A stretch of DNA of 64,000 nt from Acidimicrobiia bacterium (lineage in GTDB: Bacteria > Actinomycetota > Acidimicrobiia > IMCC26256 > JAGNEX01). The notes beneath the pieces were generated by a model. It did not search any database, was not told the DNA's origin, and worked only from the letters and a program-made list of their open reading frames with translations. Positions 44,682-54,396 of this stretch are shown here, piece after piece (the stretch's first letter is position 1; each line of letters opens with the position of its first letter). The stretch covers positions 14,845 through 78,844 of the forward strand of contig JAGNEX010000003.1 of NCBI GenBank assembly GCA_018003035.1, given 5' to 3'. The translations under genes and the position numbers were made by a program.

Positions 44682-45122
44682 GTGAAGACGTTTTCACCCA
44701 AACCTACTGATATCCAGCGCGCCTGGTTCGTGATCGATGCGCAGGGCGCTTCGCTCGGACGGTTGTCGACCGAGGTCGCACGCCTCCTGCGGGGTAAGCA
44801 CAAGCCCATCTACGCACCGCACGCGGACACCGGCGACCATGTCATCGTGATCAACGCTGGCCAGATTCAAGCGTCTCCGAAGGCGCTTGAGGACAAGGTG
44901 TACCACCGGCACTCGGGGTACCCGGGCGGTTTGCGTACCGAGACCCTCGGCGAAGCGCTGCAGAAGCATCCAGAGCGAGTCATCGAGCGCGCAGTTCGGG
45001 GCATGCTGCCCAAGAACCGCCTCGGCCGTCAGATGATCGGCAAGCTCCGCGTCTACGGAGGCCCAGCACACCCGCACGCCGGGCAACAGCCTCAACCCTA
45101 CGAACTCGCTAGCAAGCGCTGA
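44682..45122 (+). CDS. rplM: 50S ribosomal protein L13
   Basis: 146 residues from GTG 44682 ([20 protein letters not shown]), with GAGG 9 bases upstream; the frame to 44634 is not conserved. Core motifs [18 protein letters not shown] and [12 protein letters not shown] are intact. The 199-base gap before it contains its promoter or leader, with no clear structure named. rpsI follows after 14 bases. Confidence 0.97.
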   Translation: MKTFSPKPTDIQRAWFVIDAQGASLGRLSTEVARLLRGKHKPIYAPHADTGDHVIVINAGQIQASPKALEDKVYHRHSGYPGGLRTETLGEALQKHPERVIERAVRGMLPKNRLGRQMIGKLRVYGGPAHPHAGQQPQPYELASKR

Positions 45123-45136
45123 GGAGTCATCGCACG

Positions 45137-45529
45137 ATGTCGAAGCCACTAGTTCAGACCGTTGGTCGCCGCAAGGCGGCCGTCGCCCGGGTACGTCTTC
45201 GTCCCGGCACCGGTCAGATCACGATTAACTCCCGGACCGTCGAGAACTTTTTCCCCTCGGCAGCGCACCGAGTCGTTCTTTCCGAGCCTCTCCGCGTGAC
45301 TCAGACCGCTGAGGTCTATGACGTCGACTGCACCGTTGACGGCGGTGGGATCACCGGACAAGCAGGCGCCGTTCGCCTCGGGATCGCCCGGGCACTGATT
45401 GCTCTCGATCCTGAGATGCGGCCGCCGCTGAAGCGCGCTGGCCTCTTGACTCGTGACCCTCGTGTCAAGGAACGCAAGAAGTACGGACTGAAGAAGGCCC
45501 GCAAGGCTCCTCAGTACTCCAAGCGTTAA
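45137..45529 (+). CDS. rpsI: 30S ribosomal protein S9
   Basis: 130 residues with [18 protein letters not shown] and the C-terminal tail [10 protein letters not shown] that reaches the P-site tRNA. It pairs with rplM as in most bacteria. Confidence 0.98.
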   Translation: MSKPLVQTVGRRKAAVARVRLRPGTGQITINSRTVENFFPSAAHRVVLSEPLRVTQTAEVYDVDCTVDGGGITGQAGAVRLGIARALIALDPEMRPPLKRAGLLTRDPRVKERKKYGLKKARKAPQYSKR

Positions 45530-45540
45530 TCACGGAGCAC

Positions 45541-46884
45541 ATGGCTGTTTCTTTCGGCACCGACGGTATCCGCGGGGTCGCAAACGAAGCTTTAGATGTA
45601 GACGTCGCGGTGCGCCTCGGGCGCGCCGCGGCGCGTTGCCTTGGAACCGGGCGCCCGTTCTATATCGGGAGAGACACCCGGCTGTCGGGGCCGATGTTGC
45701 AAGCAGCGCTGTCTGCTGGCCTCGCATCGGCAGGCGCCGACGTGGTCGACATTGGTGTCATTCCGACGCCCGGTGTTGCCTTGGTCTGCGCCACCCACGA
45801 CGCGCCCGGAGCGGTCGTTTCGGCGAGTCACAATCCATTCGCCGATAACGGCATCAAGTTCTTTGCCGCTGGCGGCGCCAAACTCTCCGATGACCAACAA
45901 CACGCCATCGAGGCGGAGCTGGCCAGACCAGCTGGCTCCCTCCCTACGGGAGCGGGTGTCGGGTCTGTAACGTCGGACTTGATGGCGGCCAACCTCTACG
46001 TTGCGCACCTACTCAGCGCGGTGTCGGTGGGAATGCTGACAGGCCTGAAGGTGGTCTTAGACGTCGGGAACGGTGCTGCAACTGAGTTCGCTCGCCCGAT
46101 CTTCGAAGAGGCCGGGGCCGACGTCTGGATCCTTAACGATCGCCCCGACGGCACCAACATCAACTTGAACTGCGGTTCAACCGATGTGGCTCAACTCGCC
46201 GACGCGGTCAAAACGCACGCCGCTGACATCGGGTTCGCCTTAGACGGCGATGCCGACCGTGTGATTTGCGTCGGTCCAGACGGTGCTGTCGTCGACGGTG
46301 ACGCACTCATCTTCCTTCTTGCGAGCTCGCTTGACCGACAGTCGCGGCTTACGCCCAGGACCGTCGCAGTCACCGTGATGTCGAACCTTGGGCTTCACCG
46401 GGCTCTTGATGATCTTGGAATCGACCGGGTGGTCACGCCCGTGGGTGATCGGCACTTGCTTGCCGCAATGGCTGACGGGGGCTTAAAACTTGCAGGTGAG
46501 CAGTCGGGTCATTTGATCGTCGGAGACCACAGCACCACCGGTGACGGTCTGCTGAGCGCGCTATTGGTGTGCCAAGAGGTTGGGGTGCGACAGACCTCGG
46601 TGACCGAGTTGGTCAAGCAGGTCGTCGTGCAGCCGCAGCTGCTTGTCAACGTTGCCGTGCCCACGGGGGCGACCTACGGCGACCTTGTGGAGTTTCCTAC
46701 CGAGTTGGCCGCTGCCGAAGCGAGCCTCGGTCAGAGCGGCAGAGTTCTCGTCCGCCCATCGGGAACCGAGCCGAAGATTCGGATCATGGTCGAGGCGGCC
46801 GACGTCGGGACGGCTCGTGAAGTTGCGGACCGCCTTTCTGACAAACTGGCCGCGGAACTACACACCATCGCCGCGGCCCGTTAA
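45541..46884 (+). CDS. glmM: phosphoglucosamine mutase
   Basis: 447 residues. It converts glucosamine-6-phosphate to glucosamine-1-phosphate for peptidoglycan precursors. The phosphoserine loop VSASHNP (Ser96), the metal loop DGDADR, the sugar loop GEQSGH and the phosphate-binding RPSGTEPKIR are intact. It follows rpsI by 11 bases; this rpsI-glmM link is common in actinobacteria. acpS, often found next, is absent. Confidence 0.97.
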   Translation: MAVSFGTDGIRGVANEALDVDVAVRLGRAAARCLGTGRPFYIGRDTRLSGPMLQAALSAGLASAGADVVDIGVIPTPGVALVCATHDAPGAVVSASHNPFADNGIKFFAAGGAKLSDDQQHAIEAELARPAGSLPTGAGVGSVTSDLMAANLYVAHLLSAVSVGMLTGLKVVLDVGNGAATEFARPIFEEAGADVWILNDRPDGTNINLNCGSTDVAQLADAVKTHAADIGFALDGDADRVICVGPDGAVVDGDALIFLLASSLDRQSRLTPRTVAVTVMSNLGLHRALDDLGIDRVVTPVGDRHLLAAMADGGLKLAGEQSGHLIVGDHSTTGDGLLSALLVCQEVGVRQTSVTELVKQVVVQPQLLVNVAVPTGATYGDLVEFPTELAAAEASLGQSGRVLVRPSGTEPKIRIMVEAADVGTAREVADRLSDKLAAELHTIAAAR

Positions 46885-46920
46885 CCGGTTCACGTCGCCA
46901 GCGTCGGTGTCGTCCGCCGA

Positions 46921-48363
46921 ATGCGAGGTGTCGTGCAGCCCATTCTCAGAGTTGCCACCATGCAGGCCGCTGATGCGGCGACCATCGCGGCTGGAACGCC
47001 GCAAGCGGAGTTAATGAGGCGTGCCGGACATGCGGTCGCCCGGTCGGCAAGACAGATGTTGGGTGGGTGTTACGGCAAGCACGTTGCAGCCGTTTGCGGC
47101 ACTGGTAACAACGGTGGGGATGCTGACATTGCCCTACGAATTCTCGAGGGCTGGGGGGTCCGAACGACGTCGTTTCGGACCACCGACGAGCTGCCTGACG
47201 GATGGACCGACCGCGTCGATCTCATCATTGATGGCATGTTCGGGACGGGCTTTGCCGGGGGACTCCGTCAAGCGGCCCGCATCATCATCGAGCAGGTCAA
47301 TTCTTCAGTGACGCCGGTGTTAGCGGTCGACATCCCGTCGGGTCTCTGCGGTGATACCGGAACCGTCAACGATCTGGGAATCAAAGCGACGCGCACCGTC
47401 ACCTTCCAAGTTCCGAAGCCCGGGCTGCTGATGGAAGATGGTCCATCTCACGTGGGAGAACTGATTGTCGCCCCGATCGGCATTGCCACTCCCGACTACG
47501 ACGCCGTTGCATGGGACACCGACGACGTCCGTAGGGCGTGGCCATCACCCGACCGAGCTGGCCACAAGTGGAGCGTCGCCCCGGTTCTCGTCGTCGGCGG
47601 ATCACCCGGACTTCGGGGCGCTCCCCATCTTGCAGCACTCGGCGCGTCGGCCGCCGGATCGACGATGGTGGTCATCCTGACGCCGAGCTCACTTACGGTT
47701 CCCGATCGTCCTGACCTGGTGGTTCGAACGGTCCGCCCCCTTGAGAGTGCGCTCGATGGTGAGCGTGCCTTTGCCACCATCGAGCCCATGCTCGGCCGAT
47801 TCGGAGCAGTTGTTGTTGGACCTGGGATGGGTCAAGGACCGGGGCCCGACGCTGTTATCGAGCGGTTCTTGCGCAGCGATCGACCGTTGGTCATCGACGC
47901 CGACGCCCTCGGAGCAAACTCGCTGCACTGGGATCGGATTGCCGCCCGTCCCGCACCCACAGTCCTGACTCCCCACCACGGTGAGTTTGTCCGCATGACT
48001 GGGACTGCGCCGGTTGATCGCTTGGCGGCCAGCGTGGAAGCCGCAAGCCAGCTCGGACCCCACGCTGTCGTCGCCTTGAAAGGTCCTGGGACCGTGGTTG
48101 CCGCCGGCGGGACGACGCCGCGCTGCGCCATCGACCGCGCGGGTGATGTCCGGCTGGCCACCGCTGGGTCGGGCGATGTTCTCAGCGGGGTCGTCGCTTC
48201 TCTGCTGGCGCAGGCCGTCGATCCCTGGGAAGCGACCGTCATGGCGGCCCACGTGCACGGACTGGCTGGACGACGCATGCCGTTCATCAGCGGAAATGCA
48301 ACCCAACTAGCAGACCAAGTAGCCGCGGTGGCTGCGGACCTTGGGGCGGGAAGCGCGCTATGA
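46921..48363 (+). CDS. nnr: bifunctional NAD(P)H-hydrate epimerase/dehydratase
   Basis: 480 residues. The N-terminal YjeF epimerase domain (about 1-215) has CGTGNNGGDADIA and DIPSGLCGDTG. The C-terminal ADP-dependent dehydratase domain (about 225-478) has LVVGGSPGLRGAP, TPHHGEFVRM and ATAGSGDVLSG. It repairs damaged, hydrated NADH and NADPH. The start is ATG 46921 or GTG 46933. Its stop overlaps the alr ATG. Confidence 0.95.
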   Translation: MRGVVQPILRVATMQAADAATIAAGTPQAELMRRAGHAVARSARQMLGGCYGKHVAAVCGTGNNGGDADIALRILEGWGVRTTSFRTTDELPDGWTDRVDLIIDGMFGTGFAGGLRQAARIIIEQVNSSVTPVLAVDIPSGLCGDTGTVNDLGIKATRTVTFQVPKPGLLMEDGPSHVGELIVAPIGIATPDYDAVAWDTDDVRRAWPSPDRAGHKWSVAPVLVVGGSPGLRGAPHLAALGASAAGSTMVVILTPSSLTVPDRPDLVVRTVRPLESALDGERAFATIEPMLGRFGAVVVGPGMGQGPGPDAVIERFLRSDRPLVIDADALGANSLHWDRIAARPAPTVLTPHHGEFVRMTGTAPVDRLAASVEAASQLGPHAVVALKGPGTVVAAGGTTPRCAIDRAGDVRLATAGSGDVLSGVVASLLAQAVDPWEATVMAAHVHGLAGRRMPFISGNATQLADQVAAVAADLGAGSAL

Positions 48364-49517
48364 CGTCACCGCACACACACGCTTCCGACGATTTCGCCCC
48401 GGCCGAAAGGGGCGAAATCCGGATCGATTTATCCGCGTTGGCGGACAACGTTGACATGCTTGCCAGCGTTTTTGGCCCGACCCAGGTGTTGGCGGTCGTT
48501 AAAGCCAACGCGTACGGGCATGGCGCGATCGAATGCGCACGAGCGGCGCTGGCAGCGGGAGCGTGCGGTCTGGGCGTCGCCACGGTGACCGAGGCAACCG
48601 AGTTGCGACGCGCTGGGGTCGACGGGCGGATCCTGCTGCTGAGCGAGCCTGCACCGTCTCATATCGACCAGATGCTTGCAGCCGACGTCGAAACGGTTGC
48701 GTATTCGACCGCTCGCCTGGACGACTTTGCGACGGCCGCTTCATCGATGGGGCGGCGAATCCGTCTGCACGCCCATATCGATACGGGAATGCACCGGGTG
48801 GGAATGGAGCCCTCTGCCCTGGCCGGTTGGCTTTCCAGGGCGCGGCAACTGGACCTTGACGTTGTTGGAGCGATGACCCACTTTGCAGTTGCCGACGAGC
48901 CCGACAATCCGTTCACGGCGCAGCAGTACGAACGCTTTCGAACGGCCCTGGATGGCGCTCGAGAAACGTTTCCCGATTGGCGGCCGACGATCCACACGGG
49001 AAACTCAGCGGCTCGTTTGCGTCACGCGGCTCTTATAGCAGCCGACGACATGGTCCGGTGCGGGATCGCCGTGTACGGAATCGAACCGGCGCCTGGGATC
49101 AGCGGTGCTGCCGGTCGGTTGCTCCGGCCGGTGATGAGCATTCATACCAAGGTGTCGTGGACGAGCGACCGACTGGCTGGCGACGGTATTTCCTACGGCC
49201 AGCGCTATCGAATGCCGTCGGACGGGCGGATCGCGACGTTGCCCGTGGGCTATGGGGACGGCTTGCCTCGCGAGGTTTGCCGAGAGGGTCACGTGCTGAT
49301 CCGAGGACGGCGCTTCCCCTACGCCGGCTCCATCACCATGGACCAATGTATGGTCGACGTCGGCACGGAGGACGTTGAGATCGGCGAGCCGGTCGTCCTG
49401 TTGGGCGCTCAGGGCGACGAGACGATCTCGGCAACCGATTGGGCCCGCTGGCTCGGAACGATCTCGTACGAGCCTGTTACTCGGATGGGCTCACGACTGG
49501 CGCGGCGCTTTCTTTAA
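48360..49517 (+). CDS. alr: alanine racemase
   Basis: 385 residues. PLP-bound Lys48 is in VVKANAYGHG; RCGIAVYGIEP and the second catalytic Tyr in FPYAGSITMDQCMVDVG are intact. It supplies D-alanine for peptidoglycan. A polar 20-residue head precedes the fold. It overlaps nnr by 4 bases. Confidence 0.96.
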   Translation: MTSPHTHASDDFAPAERGEIRIDLSALADNVDMLASVFGPTQVLAVVKANAYGHGAIECARAALAAGACGLGVATVTEATELRRAGVDGRILLLSEPAPSHIDQMLAADVETVAYSTARLDDFATAASSMGRRIRLHAHIDTGMHRVGMEPSALAGWLSRARQLDLDVVGAMTHFAVADEPDNPFTAQQYERFRTALDGARETFPDWRPTIHTGNSAARLRHAALIAADDMVRCGIAVYGIEPAPGISGAAGRLLRPVMSIHTKVSWTSDRLAGDGISYGQRYRMPSDGRIATLPVGYGDGLPREVCREGHVLIRGRRFPYAGSITMDQCMVDVGTEDVEIGEPVVLLGAQGDETISATDWARWLGTISYEPVTRMGSRLARRFL

Positions 49518-49608
49518 AATCAACCGCTGACGCCTAGCGCCGGGTCTTTGCCCGTTGCGTCCGCTCACCGGGCGGGACCGAACGTCGACGAAGATCGGGG
49601 AACCTGGG

Positions 49609-50217
49609 GTGAGTACCCAGCTTGAACAACTGAGAATCCAAGCTGAGTCGTGTACCAAATGCGACCTTGCGAACTCGCGCACCAAGGTCGTCTTCGGCGT
49701 CGGCGACCCAAACGCGGAGCTGATGGTGATTGGCGAGGCACCAGGGTTCTACGAGGACCAAGAGGGCGAGCCGTTTGTCGGAAAGGCCGGGAACCTTTTA
49801 ACGGTCCTACTAGGAGAGATTGGCCTGACACGGGACGAGGTGTACATCGCGAACGTGCTCAAATGCCGACCACCGAACAATCGAGACCCGAAGCAATTTG
49901 AGATCGACCAGTGCAAGCCGTTCCTGACAGCTCAGCTGGACGAGATTTCGCCGCGGGTCATTCTGTCTCTGGGCAACTTTGCGACGCGGTTCTTGCTAGA
50001 GACGGACGTCGGCATCAGTCACCTTCGTGGGCACGAGTTCTTGTACCGCGATGGAGTCGTCATACCGACCTACCATCCTTCGGCCGTGTTGCGGCAGAGC
50101 GGCCTGACGCTGGCGGAAGCACGGGCTGATTTCGTCCTCGCCAAGGCGGCCCTGAGCACGTCGCGGGGACTTGGTCCCGGCCCGTTTGCGCAGCCAACGT
50201 CGGAGCCGTTGACTTGA
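49609..50217 (+). CDS. uracil-DNA glycosylase, family 4 (iron-sulfur)
   Basis: 202 residues from GTG. The 4Fe-4S Cys pair CTKC (15, 18) is followed by GEAPGFYEDQEGEPFVG, the Cys in NVLKCRPPNNR and the Cys in DQCKPFL; the C-terminal motif PTYHPSAVLR carries the catalytic-site His. It removes uracil from DNA. It lies between alr and tsaE, where many actinobacteria have no such gene. Its stop overlaps the tsaE TTG. Confidence 0.92.
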   Translation: MSTQLEQLRIQAESCTKCDLANSRTKVVFGVGDPNAELMVIGEAPGFYEDQEGEPFVGKAGNLLTVLLGEIGLTRDEVYIANVLKCRPPNNRDPKQFEIDQCKPFLTAQLDEISPRVILSLGNFATRFLLETDVGISHLRGHEFLYRDGVVIPTYHPSAVLRQSGLTLAEARADFVLAKAALSTSRGLGPGPFAQPTSEPLT

Positions 50218-50705
50218 CGCCGACGACCCCGGTGGGAACGACATCGCCCGAACAGACCGAAGCGTTCGGGGCTGCCATCGCCCAGGTTTTGCGGCCCGAC
50301 GATGTCGTCCTGCTCGATGGCGATGTTGGCGTAGGCAAGTCCGTCCTGGTGCGCGGCATGCTGCGAGAGCTTGGTTGGAGCGGACCGGTGCTCAGCCCTA
50401 CCTTCACGCTGCTCAACGAATATGAGCTCGACAGCACACCGCTTTCCCGCGTGGTACACGGTGACCTCTATCGACTCGATAGCGGCGCAGAACTCGACGG
50501 TCTGGGACTGGACGATGCCTTTGACGGTGCGACGGCGCTCGTCGTGGAATGGGGCGGCGTAGCCCCACAGATTTGGGGTCCAAACGTGCTTTCCGTACGT
50601 CTCGAGTATTCGGGCCCGAACGAGCGAACACTCACCGTGAGCGGAATCGGACGTTTCGCCCAGGGTACCGATGCTGCCGCCGTCCTCGAAGGCTGGAGGC
50701 ACTGA
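50214..50705 (+). CDS. tsaE: tRNA t6A biosynthesis ATPase TsaE
   Basis: 163 residues from a TTG that overlaps the previous stop. Walker A GDVGVGKS (36-43), SPTFTLLNEY and HGDLYRLDS are family marks. It drives the TsaBDE complex that makes N6-threonylcarbamoyladenosine in ANN-decoding tRNAs. It overlaps tsaB by one base. Confidence 0.94.
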   Translation: MTPTTPVGTTSPEQTEAFGAAIAQVLRPDDVVLLDGDVGVGKSVLVRGMLRELGWSGPVLSPTFTLLNEYELDSTPLSRVVHGDLYRLDSGAELDGLGLDDAFDGATALVVEWGGVAPQIWGPNVLSVRLEYSGPNERTLTVSGIGRFAQGTDAAAVLEGWRH

Positions 50706-51394
50706 TGCTGCTGTGCGCAGATACGAGCTCGACCCAGGTCACGGTGGCTTTGGGGGACACCCGCGCCTTCCTCGGGGGAATGGTTCTCGCTCGGCCACGG
50801 CACCACGCGGAGCTGCTCGTACCCGCGATTCAGCAGCTCATGAACGCGCTGAGGGTGGAAGTGCCAGACGTTGCCGGGGTCTCGGTGACCGTTGGTCCCG
50901 GCCTATTTGCGGGTCTTCGCGTCGGTATCGCGACCCTGTCGGCCTTTGCTCAAGCTCGCGACCTGCCCGTCATTGGCCTGTCTAGCCTTGAAGTTCTTGC
51001 GGAAGGGGCACCGCTTCTCAACGGCCCTATCGCTGCGACGATCGATGCCCGCCGTGGCGAGGTCTACTGGGCGCGTTTTGAGCGGACGGCTGGCGAATTG
51101 ATCCGCCTAACCCCAGACCGGGTTGACCCCCCAGAGGTCGTCCTTGCCGAATGCGCTGGCGACGTGATCGTCGGTGAAGGCCTGTCGTCCCAAGACGGTC
51201 GGGAAGCGGCAGACTGGGACGACCCTGAACGGCTGGTCGGGGGCAGCATCACAGCCGAAGCGTTGTGGGCTGCGTCGGCACGGTCGGCGACCTTGGGTCA
51301 AGCGGTCTCGGCCGGTGACATCACGCCGGTGTATCTCCGCAAGACCGACGCAGAACTCAACTGGGAACGACGGCGAGCGATGGACATGGCGTGA
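50705..51394 (+). CDS. tsaB: tRNA t6A biosynthesis protein TsaB
   Basis: 229 residues from MLLCADTSSTQVTVAL, an ASKHA-fold partner of TsaD with the GPGLFAGLRVGIATLSAFA signature. It lacks the TsaD metal histidines, as expected. The ATG at 50705 overlaps the tsaE stop; the frame from 50549 overlaps tsaE and is not conserved. Confidence 0.94.
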   Translation: MLLCADTSSTQVTVALGDTRAFLGGMVLARPRHHAELLVPAIQQLMNALRVEVPDVAGVSVTVGPGLFAGLRVGIATLSAFAQARDLPVIGLSSLEVLAEGAPLLNGPIAATIDARRGEVYWARFERTAGELIRLTPDRVDPPEVVLAECAGDVIVGEGLSSQDGREAADWDDPERLVGGSITAEALWAASARSATLGQAVSAGDITPVYLRKTDAELNWERRRAMDMA

Positions 51395-52053
51395 ACGCAT
51401 TTGATGCATCCCAAGCAGAGGTGCGCATGATTCCGGCCGTCCCAGACATGGCCGAGGACGTGATGCGTTTGGACCAGCTGCTTCACGGCCGCGCCGCGTG
51501 GACCGCCGACCTAACAGCCGGCGAGATTCGCCGGCCTGATAGCTGTTGGCTTGCCGCCTGTGTCGGTGATCAGTTGGTCGGCATCGTCGGGGGGCGTCTC
51601 GGTGCAGCCTCTTTCCCAAGCGTGGCCGCTCGCTGGCGAGAACCGCGGCGGCGTCAAACGTACGACGCGCATTTGCTGTTGTTGTTGGTCCATTCCGAAT
51701 GGTGGGGGCAAGGCATAGCGCGGACGCTGCTCGGAACCTTCGCAGCGAGAACGGGCGAACAGCTCGAGGCGTCCCCTCAGAACCTGTGCATGCGGATCGA
51801 CGTACCGGTCGACGCGGACCGGGCCCGCCGCCTGTATGCCGGCCTTGGTGCATCCGAGGTGGGCAGGATTGCTGATTGCGATGGCTTTGGGAGACCGGCC
51901 ATCACTCTGGCCTGGATTCCGCGACCGCCATCGTGCACCTCCGGCCGTGACCTAAACGGAGAATCCAAGGCCTCTGAGCCAGAACGCGCTCTCGCAGGGC
52001 GGGTAGCCGGCGTCGACCTCGGCGAAGTCTCGGTCCGGGGCAACGATGACTGA
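51391..52053 (+). CDS. GNAT acetyltransferase in RimI position
   Basis: 220 residues from GTG overlapping the tsaB stop. A GNAT fold is seen in HLLLLLVHSEWWGQGIARTLLG (acetyl-CoA loop QGIAR) and ARRLYAGLGASEVG. It sits between tsaB and tsaD, the usual place of rimI, which acetylates S18 N-terminus. Sequence similarity to RimI is low by eye and the protein has an unassigned C-terminal 45 residues, so I do not assign the symbol. It overlaps tsaD by 8 bases. Confidence 0.82.
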   Translation: MNAFDASQAEVRMIPAVPDMAEDVMRLDQLLHGRAAWTADLTAGEIRRPDSCWLAACVGDQLVGIVGGRLGAASFPSVAARWREPRRRQTYDAHLLLLLVHSEWWGQGIARTLLGTFAARTGEQLEASPQNLCMRIDVPVDADRARRLYAGLGASEVGRIADCDGFGRPAITLAWIPRPPSCTSGRDLNGESKASEPERALAGRVAGVDLGEVSVRGNDD

Positions 52054-53065
52054 TCAAATCGTCCTGGCGTTCGAAACGTCGTGCGACGACACGGCGGTTG
52101 CGGTCCTCAAAGCTGATGACAGCGGTCCCGAGCTCTTGTCGTCCGTGGTCTCTACCCAACTCGAAGAGCACGTCCGCTTCGGGGGGATCGTCCCTGAACT
52201 CGCCAGCCGGGCACATGTGAAGCTGATCGGACCGGTTTTGTCAGAAGCGCTCATCCGGGCGAAGGTGACCATCGATGATGTGTCGCTAGTCGCCGCGACG
52301 TACGGCCCCGGGCTGTCGGGAGCGTTGTTGGTTGGGCTTAGTGCCGCCAAAGGAATCGCCCTGGCGACGGGCGCTCCGTTCGTGGCGGTCAATCACATGG
52401 AGGGACACCTGTACGCAGCGGCCCTCCAAGATGACGCACCCGAGCCGCCGATGATGGTGTTGCTCGTGAGCGGCGGGCACACGTTGCTCGTGGACATGGC
52501 CCGCCATGGCGAGTATTCGGTGGTCGGATCGACCGTCGACGACGCTGCCGGAGAAGCCTTCGACAAGGTCGCCCGCTTTCTGGACCTCGGATACCCCGGC
52601 GGACCAGCGATCGACGCGCTGAGCGTCGAGGGAAACCCGAAAGCCTTTTCGTTTCCTCGGCCGATGCGATCCGACGGTCTGGACATGTCGTTTTCTGGGC
52701 TCAAGACGGCCGTCGTCGTCGAGCTCAGACGTCTCAATGCGTTGGGCGAGCACTGGTCAAAGGCCGACGTTGCCGCGTCGTTTCAAGCCGCGGTGATCGA
52801 CACCCTGGTCACCAAGCTGTTCCGGGCAGCTGATCGGTACGGCCGCGAAACGGTCGTGATCGGCGGCGGCGTCGCTGCGAACGAGGGCCTGCGCAGTGCC
52901 GTGAGCGCCCGCGCCGGGGAGCTCGGAATCAGGGCTTTCGTCCCAGAGCGGCGGTTCTGCACCGACAACGCTGCGATGATCGCGATGGCTGGGTGGCAGA
53001 AGTATCGGCGAGAAGGACCAACGCCGCTCGATGTCGGCGCCAATCCCAATCTGGCGCTGACCTAG
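52046..53065 (+). CDS. tsaD: tRNA t6A transferase subunit TsaD
   Basis: 339 residues. Metal-binding HMEGH (His117, His121), FETSCDDTAVAV, SGGHTLLV and the C-terminal CTDNAAMIA are intact. It transfers the threonylcarbamoyl group onto A37 of tRNA. It closes a tightly overlapping series from nnr through tsaD. Confidence 0.97.
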   Translation: MTDQIVLAFETSCDDTAVAVLKADDSGPELLSSVVSTQLEEHVRFGGIVPELASRAHVKLIGPVLSEALIRAKVTIDDVSLVAATYGPGLSGALLVGLSAAKGIALATGAPFVAVNHMEGHLYAAALQDDAPEPPMMVLLVSGGHTLLVDMARHGEYSVVGSTVDDAAGEAFDKVARFLDLGYPGGPAIDALSVEGNPKAFSFPRPMRSDGLDMSFSGLKTAVVVELRRLNALGEHWSKADVAASFQAAVIDTLVTKLFRAADRYGRETVVIGGGVAANEGLRSAVSARAGELGIRAFVPERRFCTDNAAMIAMAGWQKYRREGPTPLDVGANPNLALT

Positions 53066-53121
53066 CCGCACGCTGAAAGCGTGGCTCACAGCGGCCGCGG
53101 TTCTTCACGCTGACCGACGGT

Positions 53122-54168
53122 TCAGGCTGAACCGGGTTCGGTAGCCCGTCGCACCAACAGATATGCCACCGCGCCTCCCGGGATCGGCAACCAGAAGCTG
53201 AAGAGGCGGAAGGTAACGACACCAACCGACGCGATGCCGTGGTCCATCCCAAAGGCGGTCAACGTGGAGATCATCACGGCCTCCACGATTCCGAGCCCTC
53301 CCGGTGTGATGGGAATGACGGCCATAACGTTCGCCAGGCAGTACGCGACAAGCAGGCCAACGATGCTCGGGTGTCCGTTGTATGCAAGAAGCGATACCCA
53401 CAAGGCAGTCGCTCCGCACAGCCAATTGATCACGGCGTCAACCAGCAGACGACTCAACAGGTTGCGGTCCGAGATGAGCGCCGAAAGCTGATCGGCCAGC
53501 TGGTGTAGGTAAAGGCGGACGGCTGCCGGCTTCACCTTGGGAATCCACGCCACCGCCTTGGCGATGGCCTTTGCCGTCCCGTCGGTGTGTCGGACGATGG
53601 CCAGGAGCAACGCACCAATTCCCACGTAGAGAGCGCCCGCCAGCGCCAAGGCCACCTTGTAGTCGGAACGCAGCCCCGTAATCGGGATGGCGATAAGGAG
53701 GGAGACCGTCAGCATTGCGTTCAGCACGAGTGCGGACACGGTCGACTGGGTCGTCAAAACAAACGGCAATTCGCCGGTAGGCACCCCAGCCCGCTGGAGC
53801 AGCGTGACGTTCGTTGCAGCCGTGGTGGCGGCTCCTCCCGGTACGACGTGGCTCACCGCTTTGGAGGCCAAGGCGATACCGAACGACATCATCAGGGATA
53901 TCCGATGGGCGGGGCTGATCAGCTGAACAGTCATACGGGCGTACGCCAGCCAAGCGACCAACTCAACGATGGCAGCCGCAACCAAAAAGGTCGGTCGGAC
54001 CTTTGAGATGGTGTCCCACGCCGATTTCGCGTTGGACAGCTGCGGCAGGACGAGAAACCACACCACCAAGCCGAACAACACCAACTGCACCAGCTTGATG
54101 ACGAGCGCGTGCCGCCTGTCTGCATGCGAAGCGTCGGGGTCGTTGTCCTGGATCGACGCTGTAGCCAA
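53122..54168 (-). CDS. flippase-like integral membrane protein (LPG synthase TM/UPF0104 family)
   Basis: 348 residues with about eight membrane segments. Family marks are SHVVPGGAATTAA near the middle and VIPITPGGLGIVEAVM towards the C-terminus. TTG at 54168 is chosen: GAGG lies 6 bases upstream and the sequence LATASIQDNDPDA leads to the first membrane segment. The frame runs to 54372, but those 68 residues are Arg/Pro-rich and look like a shadow. The family includes lipid flippases and LPG synthase domains; the substrate is unknown. Confidence 0.82.
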   Translation of the reverse strand: MATASIQDNDPDASHADRRHALVIKLVQLVLFGLVVWFLVLPQLSNAKSAWDTISKVRPTFLVAAAIVELVAWLAYARMTVQLISPAHRISLMMSFGIALASKAVSHVVPGGAATTAATNVTLLQRAGVPTGELPFVLTTQSTVSALVLNAMLTVSLLIAIPITGLRSDYKVALALAGALYVGIGALLLAIVRHTDGTAKAIAKAVAWIPKVKPAAVRLYLHQLADQLSALISDRNLLSRLLVDAVINWLCGATALWVSLLAYNGHPSIVGLLVAYCLANVMAVIPITPGGLGIVEAVMISTLTAFGMDHGIASVGVVTFRLFSFWLPIPGGAVAYLLVRRATEPGSA

Positions 54169-54323
54169 AGTGGTCCTCGCCCAGTTCGCCGGTCGCTCCG
54201 CCGAGCATCTGCAGGCGCGGGCACGGGAGCTGACGGCGATCCTAGGCCGAGCGCGAAAAGGGAAGGGCCGGTTCCACGTACTTGTGGGCCAGGCGACAAC
54301 AGGGGTTGAACGCCCGGCGCGAA

Positions 54324-54361
54324 ACAGCGGCGGCCAGATGTCGTCACTGGGCCGCCGCTGT
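54324..54361 (-). terminator. GC-rich hairpin after the cyclophilin gene
   Basis: A 12-bp stem (54324-54335 with 54350-54361) and 14-base loop, with TTT on the exit side in the minus direction. It lies 36 bases past the cyclophilin stop and before the membrane protein gene. Confidence 0.5.
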
Positions 54362-54396
54362 CGGTTGTTCACGGGCCAGGTAGCCCAGGGGCGGAG

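Noticed and set aside
44435-44697. Small minus-strand frames between truA and rplM
   Set aside because: No family features; the gap most likely holds the rplM promoter.
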